From NCBI RefSeq assembly GCF_000735695.2, contig NZ_JASZ02000002.1, forward strand, positions 62,001 to 126,000: a DNA stretch of 64,000 nt, given 5' to 3'. Position numbers and translations under genes: made by a program. The DNA comes from Kaistella haifensis DSM 19056 (GTDB lineage Bacteria > Bacteroidota > Bacteroidia > Flavobacteriales > Weeksellaceae). The stretch's first letter is position 1. Each line of letters begins with the position of its first letter. Below are positions 35,325-44,681 of this stretch, in pieces. The notes under the pieces were generated by a model. That model made no database searches. It saw only the letters and a program-made list of their open reading frames with translations, and was not told the DNA's origin.

Positions 35325-36011
35325 TTAGTTATTTGCTAAATTGTTGAAAGAATCTATAGAGATTACTCTCTTCGCAAATCTGTATCTGGGTCCCCAATAA
35401 GAATCATTCAGTGATGAAATCATCACACCTCTGGAAGTAGCAGCGTGGATAAATTTCACATCTCCTTCTGGTGAAACTTCTTCTACAATTCCGACATGTG
35501 AGATTCTCCCTCTGCCTTGGTGAGAAAAGAAAACCAAATCTCCTTTTTGAAGTTGATCTTTCTCGATTTTTTCACCTTCTTGAGCTTGAGATGCTGCTAC
35601 TCTTGGCAAATTCATTCCAGTTACTGATCCGAAAACCGAAAGAACGAATGCGGAGCAATCAATTCCATTTCTGGTCATTCCACCGTAACGGTACGGAGTT
35701 CCCAAATAGGTTTGAGCTTCGGCTAAAAGATCATCAATTTTTTTGGTGAATTTTACAGTTTTAGCAATTTCTTCGTTTCTTAAAGTAGCTTCTAACGCCT
35801 TTGTAGCGACAAGATTCTCATCTTTAAAATTACTAAGTAATTGTGCTTTAGCAGTTTCTAATTTTTTATTATCGATTGATGCAAGTTTGGCATCTGATTT
35901 GTATGTATTGAGGTGTGTTGCTGGTGATGAAACAACGTAGTTGCTAACACAAGACTGCATTGAAAATGTAGCAGTAATAGCAACAAGATAAATCAGAACT
36001 CTTTTCTTCAT
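35325..36011 (-). CDS. C40 family (NlpC/P60) lipoprotein peptidase
   Basis: A 228-residue protein with a lipoprotein signal (SMQSC, Cys at 21), a helical spacer and a C-terminal NlpC/P60 domain. The catalytic Cys is in NGIDCSAFVLSVF, the His in RISHVGIVEE, and the third residue is the His in KFIHAATS. Such enzymes cut peptide stems of peptidoglycan. Position next to the cell shape genes fits a wall hydrolase. Confidence 0.9.
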   Translation of the reverse strand: MKKRVLIYLVAITATFSMQSCVSNYVVSSPATHLNTYKSDAKLASIDNKKLETAKAQLLSNFKDENLVATKALEATLRNEEIAKTVKFTKKIDDLLAEAQTYLGTPYRYGGMTRNGIDCSAFVLSVFGSVTGMNLPRVAASQAQEGEKIEKDQLQKGDLVFFSHQGRGRISHVGIVEEVSPEGDVKFIHAATSRGVMISSLNDSYWGPRYRFAKRVISIDSFNNLANN

Positions 36012-36159
36012 ATATATTTGATTATCTGTGTTAAAGATGAAATATTTCGTTTTAAAAGCAAAGCAAAATTAAGTATTCAAGTTCGAAGGAGGGTGAAATC
36101 ACCCTTTCTCAAAACTTACTTTAACACTTTTTAACAATTCTTTTGCTTATGTTAAAGCA

Positions 36160-36208
36160 AAAATCGCCACAATCCCTTTATTTAAGAGATTGTGGTTTTG
36201 TTTTTTAT
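36160..36208. terminator. Hairpin CCACAATC/GATTGTGG with flanking A and T runs
   Basis: An 8 bp perfect stem with a 13-base loop, A-rich before and T-rich after. It could act on either strand; on the minus strand it would be a second stop behind glutamine synthetase. Confidence 0.55.
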
Positions 36209-36281
36209 TAAGATTTGTTAACATTTATATGCGTCATCTATTCAAATTATTACTGCACTCTATAATTGAGAAACCTAAAAC

Positions 36282-36308
36282 AAAAAACCCTGAAAAATAT
36301 TTCAGGGC
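36282..36308 (-). terminator. Glutamine synthetase terminator
   Basis: CCCTGAAA/TTTCAGGG stem followed on the minus strand by a run of T, 27 bp after the stop codon. Confidence 0.75.
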
Positions 36309-36334
36309 TCTTAATAATGATTTTTGAACAAATA

Positions 36335-38536
36335 TTATCGTATAAATAATAATTCACGGTATTTGGTCATTGGCCAAAGTTCGTCATCAACGACCATTTC
36401 CAAAGCATCGGAAGCTTCACGGATTTTATCGAATAGCGGTTTCACATCATTGCAAAATGCTTCTGCAACTTTCTGTGAATTTGGGGCTTTTTTCGCTGTT
36501 GCGATGGCTTCTAACAATTTATCAGCTTCCACTTTCATCACGGAAACATAACCTGAAATTTCAGAGATCATGTTCATCTGTTCTTTTGCAAGGGTTTTAA
36601 ATTCTTTGTCTCCGAATATTTCTTTTAGACCTTTCACATTTTCGATGAGTCTGTTTTGGTAATTAAGCGCACAAGGAATAATATGGTTTCTGGCAATATC
36701 TGCTAAAACAGTAGCTTCGATAGAGATCACGGTAGAATATTTTTCTAATTTAATTTCATTTCTCGCTTCAAGTTCGCGGTGAGTATAAATTCCTAGTTCT
36801 TCGTACAGTGCAACAAATTTTTTGTCTAATTCTTTTTTCAGAGCTTCCGGAGTAGTCTTTAAATTGTTCAATCCTCTTTTTTCAGCTTCTTTCGCCCAAT
36901 CTTCAGAATATCCATCACCTTCAAACATAATCTTCTTAGAATCTTTGATGTACTCTCTTAGAATATTAAAGATGGCTTCGTCTTTTTTCAAGCCTTTTGT
37001 TTCTATCAATTCATCTACTTCTTTTTTGAAGTTTTGCAATTGCTTCGCAACGATAGCATTCATCACCGTCATTACTTCCGCGCAATTGGCAGATGATCCA
37101 ACTGCTCTAATCTCGAATTTGTTTCCTGTGAAAGCGAATGGTGAAGTTCTGTTTCTATCGGTATTATCCAATAAAATTTCAGGAATTTTACCTACAACGT
37201 TTAATTTAAGTTCGGTTTTCTCTTCAGGAGATAATTTTCCGTCCGTTACTTTTTCCAATTCTTCCAAAACATTGAAAAGCTGACTTCCAATAAATGCAGA
37301 AATAATCGCTGGTGGTGCTTCGTTGGCTCCAAGGCGGTGATCGTTGCTTGCAGAAGCAATACTTACTCTTAAAAGATCTGCATAATCGTGAACAGCTTTC
37401 AAAGTATTTACAAAAAAGGTAAGAAACTGAAGGTTCTTTTTAGGATTTTTACCAGGGCTTAGCAAATTTTCGCCGGTATCGGTTGCTAAACTCCAGTTGT
37501 TGTGTTTTCCGCTTCCGTTCACGCCTGCAAAAGGTTTTTCGTGGAACAAAATATGGAAATGGTGTTTGTGCGCAACTCTCGCCATAATATCCATTAATAA
37601 TGAATTATGATCTACGGCAACGTTGGCTTCTTCAAACATCGGAGCCAACTCGAATTGGTTGGGTGCCACCTCATTATGTCGAGTGGTCACCGGAATTCCC
37701 AATTTCATACACTCAATTTCCAATTCTTTCATAAAGTTCATTACTCTTGTCGGAATTGATCCAAAGTAATGATCATCAAGTTGCTGCCCTTTCGCAGGAG
37801 AATGTCCAAGAAGAGTTTTCCCGGTGATCACCAAATCCGGACGAGATTGATACAATGCAGAATCTACCAAAAAGTATTCTTGTTCCCAACCTAAAGTAGG
37901 AATTACTTTGGTAACATTTTTATCAAAATAAGATTTGCAAACATCGGTTGCAGCTTCATCTACCGCATGCAAAGCTCTTAAAAGAGGTGCTTTATAATCT
38001 AGAGTTTCCCCTGTATAAGAAATAAAAATAGAGGGAATACACAAAGTAGTTCCAACGATAAAAGCCGGCGATGTAGGATCCCACGCGGTATAACCTCTCG
38101 CTTCGAAGGTATTTCGAATTCCACCATTCGGAAATGAAGACGCATCTGGCTCTTGCTGAATAAGCATTCCGCCGGAAAATCTTTCAATTGCGCGATCGCT
38201 TTCGAAAGGTGTGAAGAATGAATCGTGTTTCTCCGCAGTAGAACCTGTCAACGGTTGAAACCAGTGCGTATAGTGAGTTACACCTTTGCTCAACGCCCAA
38301 TCTTTCATTGCTACAGCAATTTGATCTGCAACATCTCTTTGGATTTTGGTTCCTCTTTTTATCGCATTTTGGATGGATGTAAACGCTTCTTTGGTTAAGT
38401 ATTCTCTCATTGTTTCTTCCGAGAAAACATTTTGGCAGAACAATTCCGAAAGTTTTGCCGGTACTGTAACCGCATTGTCTTTTCTATAGTCTTTGAAAGA
38501 CAACATTTCTAAAGCTTTAAATCTTAATGATGACAT
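36335..38536 (-). CDS. glnN: Glutamine synthetase type III
   Basis: A 733-residue enzyme, the large GSIII size. The N-terminal region has FTPFESDRAIERFSGG, the catalytic domain has GWEQEYFLVD, GINGSGKHNNW-like NGSGKHNNWSLAT, and TRHNEVAPNQFELAPMFE typical of GSIII. It makes glutamine from glutamate and ammonia. Monocistronic with its own terminator. The gene symbol follows common usage for type III enzymes and is less sure than the family. Confidence 0.93.
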   Translation of the reverse strand: MSSLRFKALEMLSFKDYRKDNAVTVPAKLSELFCQNVFSEETMREYLTKEAFTSIQNAIKRGTKIQRDVADQIAVAMKDWALSKGVTHYTHWFQPLTGSTAEKHDSFFTPFESDRAIERFSGGMLIQQEPDASSFPNGGIRNTFEARGYTAWDPTSPAFIVGTTLCIPSIFISYTGETLDYKAPLLRALHAVDEAATDVCKSYFDKNVTKVIPTLGWEQEYFLVDSALYQSRPDLVITGKTLLGHSPAKGQQLDDHYFGSIPTRVMNFMKELEIECMKLGIPVTTRHNEVAPNQFELAPMFEEANVAVDHNSLLMDIMARVAHKHHFHILFHEKPFAGVNGSGKHNNWSLATDTGENLLSPGKNPKKNLQFLTFFVNTLKAVHDYADLLRVSIASASNDHRLGANEAPPAIISAFIGSQLFNVLEELEKVTDGKLSPEEKTELKLNVVGKIPEILLDNTDRNRTSPFAFTGNKFEIRAVGSSANCAEVMTVMNAIVAKQLQNFKKEVDELIETKGLKKDEAIFNILREYIKDSKKIMFEGDGYSEDWAKEAEKRGLNNLKTTPEALKKELDKKFVALYEELGIYTHRELEARNEIKLEKYSTVISIEATVLADIARNHIIPCALNYQNRLIENVKGLKEIFGDKEFKTLAKEQMNMISEISGYVSVMKVEADKLLEAIATAKKAPNSQKVAEAFCNDVKPLFDKIREASDALEMVVDDELWPMTKYRELLFIR

Positions 38537-38717
38537 ATTTTAGTGTATTTTTGATGGGGCTAAATTACAAAAAAATAAAAAACAAACACGCAAACCCTTT
38601 AAATTTTTGGGGTCGAGTATAATTATATCAATTTATATAGGAATTACATTAACAAAGATTCATTTTTAATTAATAGCATCAATAATTAGAGAATATAGAA
38701 ATTTGAGAGATATGTGT

Positions 38718-38725
38718 TATATTTG
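38718..38725 (+). promoter_or_regulatory. -7 box of the DUF6909 gene
   Basis: TATATTTG, 15 bp before the ATG at 38741. A GTG at 38714 overlaps the box and so is unlikely to be the start. Confidence 0.55.
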
Positions 38726-38740
38726 CCAAAAGATACACCT

Positions 38741-40426
38741 ATGGTAAATTCACGAGCAAGAGAAACTACAGAAGCAATTGAGCGACTATACGTTTCGATG
38801 CGACACTTATTCTATCGCGGTTTTTTCAAACCTTCCGGAATCTCCGGCGAAAGTCTTCGGTCTCTATTAATGACCATCAACCCTGAAATTTACGGAACAA
38901 TGGGCGTTCCCAATAAAATTGAACTTGACGGGCTATTGTATGTACTCGATCGTCTTCCGGAGGGAATCGAAGAATGTTCATTCATTCACCTTACGTCCGA
39001 CGAAGGATTCGAAAAAGGCAGCTTCGAGGTTATTGTTCCTAAGAAAAGACGCAGAAACTGCTACCGTATCGATAAGCATCAAATGAATATCGAAGTACTT
39101 TTAGGACGATCTGAAATCTACGATATTCTTACCCACCTTACCTTCTTATATATAGAAGCAGATAAAATTAAGAACCTCGCTTTCATTTCCGATGAAAACG
39201 ACAAACCTACGCGCGCCTGGAAAATCATCGAAGAAGTAGCCACAGGCGAGAAAAAATTCAGCAGAAAAGAAAAAGAAGTTGCTTTAATTCATCTTTCCTC
39301 CTTATTGGGAAGAACTTTCGATGAAACCTTGAATGCTTATAATAATTTCGGTGATGATAAAAATCCGGACAGACTTTTCAAAATTATTTATCATCTTGGA
39401 AACGAAAGTTTCAATGACAATAAAAAGATCAGAGAGCGAGAAGTGCATTTCTCTGCAATTCTCCGCGAAAGGGTTGGGCATCATTTCTTTGGTGAAAAAT
39501 GGGCCAATAAAGTAAAAGAAGTTCTGGCAGAAAACAATCTGCAGATGAGACCTTTGCACATTATCTCCGCCAATATGCACTCGGTAAAGAATATGCTTTA
39601 CGCCAATGATGCATTAGGGAAAAAGTCGACGAAAGATGTCGATTTTAAACTTTATGAAGAAATTTCCAACAAAAAATCGCTTCAGGAAAAAGTTCTTGAG
39701 CATTCACAGAAAGCGGGTTTAATTTACATTGATGACCAAAGTGGAAGCAACATCGATGTACAGATTATCGATTTATCCAAAACCGACCTTAAAAACACGC
39801 CTTTCGCAGGAATCAAATTCGGCGGAGACGATGTAATAATGGTTTTCGATTATGCTTTCGGGGAACAAGCTTTCGAAGTGATGGACGAGCTTCTTCGCCC
39901 GTACGACTACAATGGCGAAATCTACACCATGAAGGTAAAATCCATCTCGATCATGGGTAAGGCCGGAATTTTAAAAGGAGGAAAAGGAGATATCATGATC
40001 CCAACCTCTCACGTTTTCGAAGGAACTGCTGATAATTACCCGTTTGAAAATGCGTTGAAACTTTCAGATTTCGAAGATGATGAACTCCAAGCATTCGAAG
40101 GAGGAATGATAACGGTACTCGGAACTTCACTTCAGAACAAAGACATTCTGCGCTATTTCATGGATACTTCCTGGAAAGCCATTGGTTTGGAAATGGAAGG
40201 AGCGCATTACCAAAAAGCAATACAGGTTGCTTCCAAAATCCGCCACCACATTTCGGAAGATTTATTTGTAATGTATGCTTATTACGCTTCCGATAATCCT
40301 TTGGAAACAGGTTCTACCCTATCTTCCGGAGGCTTGGGATTAACAGGAGTGAAACCAACTTATTTAATTACTTTAAGAATTTTAGAGAAAATTTTATCAA
40401 GCGGCAAAACCGAAACCAAGAAATAA
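38741..40426 (+). CDS. DUF6909 family protein with a nucleoside-phosphorylase-like C-terminal region
   Basis: A 561-residue soluble protein of a family restricted, as far as I know, to Bacteroidota. Residues about 1-300 are helical and charged. The C-terminal third (SIMGKAGILKGGKGDIMIP, TSHVFEGTADNYPFEN, GGMITVLGTSLQN, AIGLEMEGAHYQKA) looks like a purine nucleoside phosphorylase/MTA nucleosidase fold; the EMEGA string matches the ribose-binding Met-Glu motif of that superfamily. The family name is from memory; the enzymatic idea is inference. Own promoter and terminator. Confidence 0.65.
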   Translation: MVNSRARETTEAIERLYVSMRHLFYRGFFKPSGISGESLRSLLMTINPEIYGTMGVPNKIELDGLLYVLDRLPEGIEECSFIHLTSDEGFEKGSFEVIVPKKRRRNCYRIDKHQMNIEVLLGRSEIYDILTHLTFLYIEADKIKNLAFISDENDKPTRAWKIIEEVATGEKKFSRKEKEVALIHLSSLLGRTFDETLNAYNNFGDDKNPDRLFKIIYHLGNESFNDNKKIREREVHFSAILRERVGHHFFGEKWANKVKEVLAENNLQMRPLHIISANMHSVKNMLYANDALGKKSTKDVDFKLYEEISNKKSLQEKVLEHSQKAGLIYIDDQSGSNIDVQIIDLSKTDLKNTPFAGIKFGGDDVIMVFDYAFGEQAFEVMDELLRPYDYNGEIYTMKVKSISIMGKAGILKGGKGDIMIPTSHVFEGTADNYPFENALKLSDFEDDELQAFEGGMITVLGTSLQNKDILRYFMDTSWKAIGLEMEGAHYQKAIQVASKIRHHISEDLFVMYAYYASDNPLETGSTLSSGGLGLTGVKPTYLITLRILEKILSSGKTETKK

Positions 40427-40445
40427 GACCTTGCTAAAATCATAC

Positions 40446-40484
40446 AACCCTTTCATCCAACCTCGCGATGAAAGGGTTTTTTAT
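40446..40484 (+). terminator. Terminator after the DUF6909 gene
   Basis: CCCTTTCATC/GATGAAAGGG perfect 10 bp stem followed by six T. It overlaps an upstream-extended frame of the M1 peptidase, supporting the later start at 40525. Confidence 0.85.
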
Positions 40485-40524
40485 TAAAATTTCTTATCTT
40501 TCCCATTCAAAAAATTATTTCAAT

Positions 40525-42369
40525 ATGAAAATGCGGTACTTTTTCGTTTTTACTTTTTTCTTTGCACTTTTTTCAGCTCAGCAAAACCCTTATTATCACC
40601 AATATGCAAAATATAAAATGGATATTGATGTCAATGCGCAAAATTTCACTTACCAAGGAAAACAAACTTTAACTTACACCAATAATTCGCCTGACGAATT
40701 GAAAGTTGTGTACTTTCATTTGTATTGGAATGCGTTCAAAGCTGGCTCTATGATGGATCAAAGAGTTCAAAATCAAGGAAAAAACGGAGATTCCAGATTG
40801 CAGATCAACGGAATTTCAAGATTGGCTTCTATACCGAAAGAGGAAGAAGGCGCACAAAACATTCATTTCATTAAACAAAACGGAAAAGACTTGAAATTTG
40901 AAGTTCAGGAAACCATCATGAAGGTGGAACTGAACACGCCTTTAAAACCCAATTCTTCTACCACTTTCACCATGGAATGGGACGCCAATATCCCTCAGCA
41001 AATCCGCCGTTCCGGAAGAAACAATCGAGAAGGAATCGATATGACAATGACGCAGTGGTACCCGAAAATTGCAGAATACGACTATGATGGTTGGGCAACT
41101 TTTGATTATGTTGGTCGCGAATTTCATGCTCCATTTTCGGATTACGAAGTGAATATTAAAATTGATAAAGAATACGTAATCGGAGCCGGAGGAAACCTGG
41201 AAAACCCAATGGAAGTTAAAGGTTATGATGCGAATTCAACCGTTAAAACAGATGATAAAAACAAAGCAACATGGAAATGGACTGCTAAAAACATCCTCGA
41301 TTTCGCTTGGGCTGCAGACAGAGATTACACTGTGGAAAACTTTACTGTTCTCGATGGACCGAAAGTTTTTTATGTTTACCAAAAATCTGAAAAAACAAAA
41401 CTATGGGAAGAATCTAAACCTTATATCACCAAATTTTTCCAACTGATGAATGCAGCTTTCGGAAGATATACTTACCCGACTTACGCTTTCATACAAGGCG
41501 GAGACGGCGGAATGGAATACGGAATGTGCACGATGATGTTGGGCAATGCAACTTCACTGGAAGGCTTGGTTGGATTGATGGTTCACGAAGGTGGTCACTC
41601 TTGGAATCAGCAAATTTTGGCTTATAACGAAAGCGTGCGACCTTGGATGGACGAAGGTTTCACAAGTTATTACGAAAGCTATGTAATGCACCAACTTTTC
41701 CCGCCGGCAAAACCAGTCGCAAACCCATTTGTAGGAAGTTTAAATTCCTACCGAAACTTCGTGAAAAGAGGGATTGAAGAACCGGCAGTTTGGTTGGGAG
41801 ATCACCATGATAATGGCACTGCATATTCCTTTGCATCTTATGTGAAAGGCGAACTTTTCTTGGTGCAATTGGGTTACATCATGGGAGAGCAAAATTTATC
41901 GTTGGTAATGAAAGAATTCTATAATCAATGGAAATTGAAACATCCTACCGATAGGGATTTCATGCATATTGCGCAGAAAATTTCCGAAATGAATTTGAAA
42001 TGGTTCCATCATTATTGGATTAATACCACCAAAACGATCGATTATAGCGTAAAAAATGTGAAACACGAATCAAATTCGACCACAATTACCTTGGAAAACA
42101 AAGGTTCGGTTCCGATGCCAATTGATTTTTCTGTTTTAACGAAAGATAAAAAAGTGGTGAATTATCAAATTCCACTCAACATGACGCATACTTGGAAAAA
42201 GAAAGATATTTATGGGAATTTTGAAACTTTAAATTATTGGCCTTGGACACAGAAAGAATACACTTTCACGATTCCTTTCAACAAATCACAAATTTCCGCT
42301 TTGGGAATTGATTTTTCCGGGAGATTGGCTGATGTCAATATGGAAGATAACTTAATAGAAGTAAAGTAA
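40525..42369 (+). CDS. Secreted M1 family metallopeptidase
   Basis: A 614-residue protein with a signal peptide (FFFALFSAQQ). The N-terminal beta-rich domain is followed by the thermolysin-like domain: substrate motif GGDGGMEYGM (variant of GxMEN), zinc site HEGGHSWNQQ (HExxH) and the third ligand Glu in WMDEGFTSYYESY. M1 enzymes are aminopeptidases; this group is periplasmic or outer-membrane associated. The ATG at 40525 gives a clean signal peptide and avoids the terminator upstream. Confidence 0.9.
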   Translation: MKMRYFFVFTFFFALFSAQQNPYYHQYAKYKMDIDVNAQNFTYQGKQTLTYTNNSPDELKVVYFHLYWNAFKAGSMMDQRVQNQGKNGDSRLQINGISRLASIPKEEEGAQNIHFIKQNGKDLKFEVQETIMKVELNTPLKPNSSTTFTMEWDANIPQQIRRSGRNNREGIDMTMTQWYPKIAEYDYDGWATFDYVGREFHAPFSDYEVNIKIDKEYVIGAGGNLENPMEVKGYDANSTVKTDDKNKATWKWTAKNILDFAWAADRDYTVENFTVLDGPKVFYVYQKSEKTKLWEESKPYITKFFQLMNAAFGRYTYPTYAFIQGGDGGMEYGMCTMMLGNATSLEGLVGLMVHEGGHSWNQQILAYNESVRPWMDEGFTSYYESYVMHQLFPPAKPVANPFVGSLNSYRNFVKRGIEEPAVWLGDHHDNGTAYSFASYVKGELFLVQLGYIMGEQNLSLVMKEFYNQWKLKHPTDRDFMHIAQKISEMNLKWFHHYWINTTKTIDYSVKNVKHESNSTTITLENKGSVPMPIDFSVLTKDKKVVNYQIPLNMTHTWKKKDIYGNFETLNYWPWTQKEYTFTIPFNKSQISALGIDFSGRLADVNMEDNLIEVK

Positions 42370-42386
42370 TTTCAAGCTTTAATTAA

Positions 42387-43145
42387 ATGAATTCAATTGT
42401 AATCAACATAGGCAATACCAACATCAGATTCGGGCTTTTTGATGATGACAACTGCGATATTTCGTGGATTCTCAACACCAAATCTTATCGAACGAGTGAC
42501 GAATTGCAAATGCAATTTATAATGATGTATCAAACCCATAAAATCGATGCCGAGAAAATCGACAAAGTGATTATTGGTTCGGTAGTTCCGCAATTAACTT
42601 ACGATATTACAAGAGCTATTGAAAAAATTCATGGCAAAAAACCCATCATCGTTGACCGAAATACCCCTTCCGGAGTGCAACCGAAATCAAAACAAATGGG
42701 AACGGATATCTATGCAAATCTGGTTGCAGCGCATCATCTTTATCCTAAAAGAAAAAAAATTATTTTCGATTTTGGAACTGCTTTAACCGCAAGTTGTATC
42801 GACGAAAACGGCGAAACCATCGGTGTAATTATCGCTCCCGGAATTATCACTTCTTTGAATTCACTGATTCATGATACCGCTCAATTACCAGAAATTGAAC
42901 TGATAAAACCAGCTAAAGTTTTAGGTTTGGATACCGTTTCTTGTATGCAAAGCGGGATGGTTTACGGATTTCTCGGGATGGTGGAAGGATTTATCACCCG
43001 GATTAATGATGAAGTAAACGAAGATTGTTTCGTAATTGCAACCGGTGGAGTTTCTCATGTTTATAAACCTTTAACTGAAAAAATTCATATAGCAGACCGG
43101 CTTCATACATTGAAAGGTTTATACTTTTTAGGAAAAGATTTGTAA
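42387..43145 (+). CDS. coaX: Type III pantothenate kinase
   Basis: A 252-residue ASKHA-fold kinase. It has the N-terminal phosphate motif NIGNTNIRFGLF, the DFGTALTAS segment and ATGGVSHVYKPL. It phosphorylates pantothenate as the first step to coenzyme A. It starts 17 bp after the M1 peptidase gene and ends before a bidirectional terminator. Confidence 0.93.
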   Translation: MNSIVINIGNTNIRFGLFDDDNCDISWILNTKSYRTSDELQMQFIMMYQTHKIDAEKIDKVIIGSVVPQLTYDITRAIEKIHGKKPIIVDRNTPSGVQPKSKQMGTDIYANLVAAHHLYPKRKKIIFDFGTALTASCIDENGETIGVIIAPGIITSLNSLIHDTAQLPEIELIKPAKVLGLDTVSCMQSGMVYGFLGMVEGFITRINDEVNEDCFVIATGGVSHVYKPLTEKIHIADRLHTLKGLYFLGKDL

Positions 43146-43165
43146 AATATAAGATTTCAAAATAT

Positions 43166-43200
43166 AAAAAACGCACCTTTTTCGGGTGCGTTTCTTTTAT
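43166..43200. terminator. Bidirectional terminator between coaX and the TPR gene
   Basis: AAACGCACC/GGTGCGTTT stem with A run before and T-rich run after, located between converging genes. Confidence 0.8.
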
Positions 43201-43213
43201 TATTGGGGTGAAA

Positions 43214-44584
43214 TTATTTCTTCTTGGTTTTCACTTTATCAGCTTCATCTTTTATGAAAGGATATTTCTGTTTCATATCTTCCAAAAGCTGAGGATCAAG
43301 ATCCAAAGCCGTTGATAGCGCCAATCTTCCTTCTTTTTGATTGTTAAGATGGAAATAGCAATTGCTCAATTGATAGTACAATTCTGCTCTGTTATGCATT
43401 TGAGTTGCGCTTTTCAAAACTTTTATTGCATCTTCGAAATCGCCGATCAACATGAGCACTTTAGAATAAGCGTACCAATTGTAAAAACGCGTTGGTTCGT
43501 AATCAACAAGTTTTTTCAAGCATTCTAAACTCTCTTCAAACTTCCCGGAATCGATGAAAAGAAACGCGAGTCGCTTTTGATAATCCAAATTATTATCATT
43601 TAAAGAAACCGCTTCTTTCGCAAAATGCAATGCCTCCTTCATCCCTCCCATTTCCTCATAAATATAAGACTGTTCCATCATCGAGAGATAAAACTGAGGG
43701 TCGTCTCTCAACGATTTTTGGAAAGCATTCAGGGCTAAAACAGGTTGTTTGTTTTCCTTGTAGCACAAACCGATTTTATAGTAAGTGTAGGATTTGGTAT
43801 ACTCCAATTCCAGCATTTCCTGATAAACAGCAACCGCCTTCAACCATTCGCCCATGGCTTCGAAACATGCCGCTTTATTAGCATAAACTCCCACCGATTG
43901 CGGATTGACTGCCAAAAGATAATCAAATCCCTTGATGGCTTCTTCGTAGTTTTTTTTGTTGAAATAAAACTGTCCGTATTCGTACCAAGCTGTTTCTGAG
44001 AAAGCAAACTGATCGAGGTAACCATTGAGGAATTCAATCGCTTCGTCGCTTCTTTTCAGTTGGTTGTAGCAGAACATCACGTTTTCCAACGCATAATCGT
44101 CTTGTTGATCGAAACTTAAAGCCAATTTATAATGTTTCAAAGCGTTGAAAGGATCTTCAAGATTCACAAATTCATCAGCGATGAAATTGTGCAGAAAATT
44201 CTCTTCCTCATCCAGTTCCAAACCTTTTAAGCAATATTCAATTGCTCTACGCGGATTCCCAAGATTGGAGTAATATTTCGCACAACATACCATAAAATCG
44301 ATACTTTCCATTGAAGATTCATTCAATTCTTGCATCAATTCTTTGGCTTGGGTATAATTCTCGAGTTCCAAGTAAACTTCAAATTGTTTGATCTTGAGTT
44401 CCAGAGAATTCGGGTGAAGTTTCAACGCATAATTGGTAGCCACTTCTGCGTAGGAGATATCGCCCATTTCTAGGTAATGAATGATGATATCCTCGTATTC
44501 TTCGGTTTCGAAGTACAATTCATCATTATTTTCTACCATTTCTTCGAACTTTCGTACCAGTTCGTTATCAAAAAAATCTTCCAA
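43214..44584 (-). CDS. TPR repeat protein
   Basis: A 456-residue protein made almost wholly of about eleven tetratricopeptide repeats (for example AIEYCLKGLELDEEENF, ALKHYKLALSFDQQDDYAL, AIKGFDYLLAVNPQSVGVY). No signal peptide, so cytoplasmic scaffold or adaptor is likely. The start shown is a TTG; no in-frame ATG lies nearby upstream, and the next ATG is at 44539, which would cut only an acidic N-terminus. Downstream of glmM, same direction. Confidence 0.8.
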   Translation of the reverse strand: MEDFFDNELVRKFEEMVENNDELYFETEEYEDIIIHYLEMGDISYAEVATNYALKLHPNSLELKIKQFEVYLELENYTQAKELMQELNESSMESIDFMVCCAKYYSNLGNPRRAIEYCLKGLELDEEENFLHNFIADEFVNLEDPFNALKHYKLALSFDQQDDYALENVMFCYNQLKRSDEAIEFLNGYLDQFAFSETAWYEYGQFYFNKKNYEEAIKGFDYLLAVNPQSVGVYANKAACFEAMGEWLKAVAVYQEMLELEYTKSYTYYKIGLCYKENKQPVLALNAFQKSLRDDPQFYLSMMEQSYIYEEMGGMKEALHFAKEAVSLNDNNLDYQKRLAFLFIDSGKFEESLECLKKLVDYEPTRFYNWYAYSKVLMLIGDFEDAIKVLKSATQMHNRAELYYQLSNCYFHLNNQKEGRLALSTALDLDPQLLEDMKQKYPFIKDEADKVKTKKK

Positions 44585-44681
44585 TGTAATATCTCGTTGT
44601 CTTTCCGATGTTCAAAAATTTCTTCTAAACTTCGGAGAAACTTATTATTTAATTTTATTTAAAAGTAATAAAAATTTGATC

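Larger units (their letters stand above)
36012..36334. other. Intergenic stretch with two hairpins, no gene
   Basis: 323 bp between glutamine synthetase (minus strand) and the NlpC/P60 gene (minus strand). It contains the hairpins at 36160-36208 and 36282-36308 and a small TTTGCTT/AAGCAAA hairpin near 36143. I see no convincing reading frame or standard promoter match in it. Confidence 0.6.
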
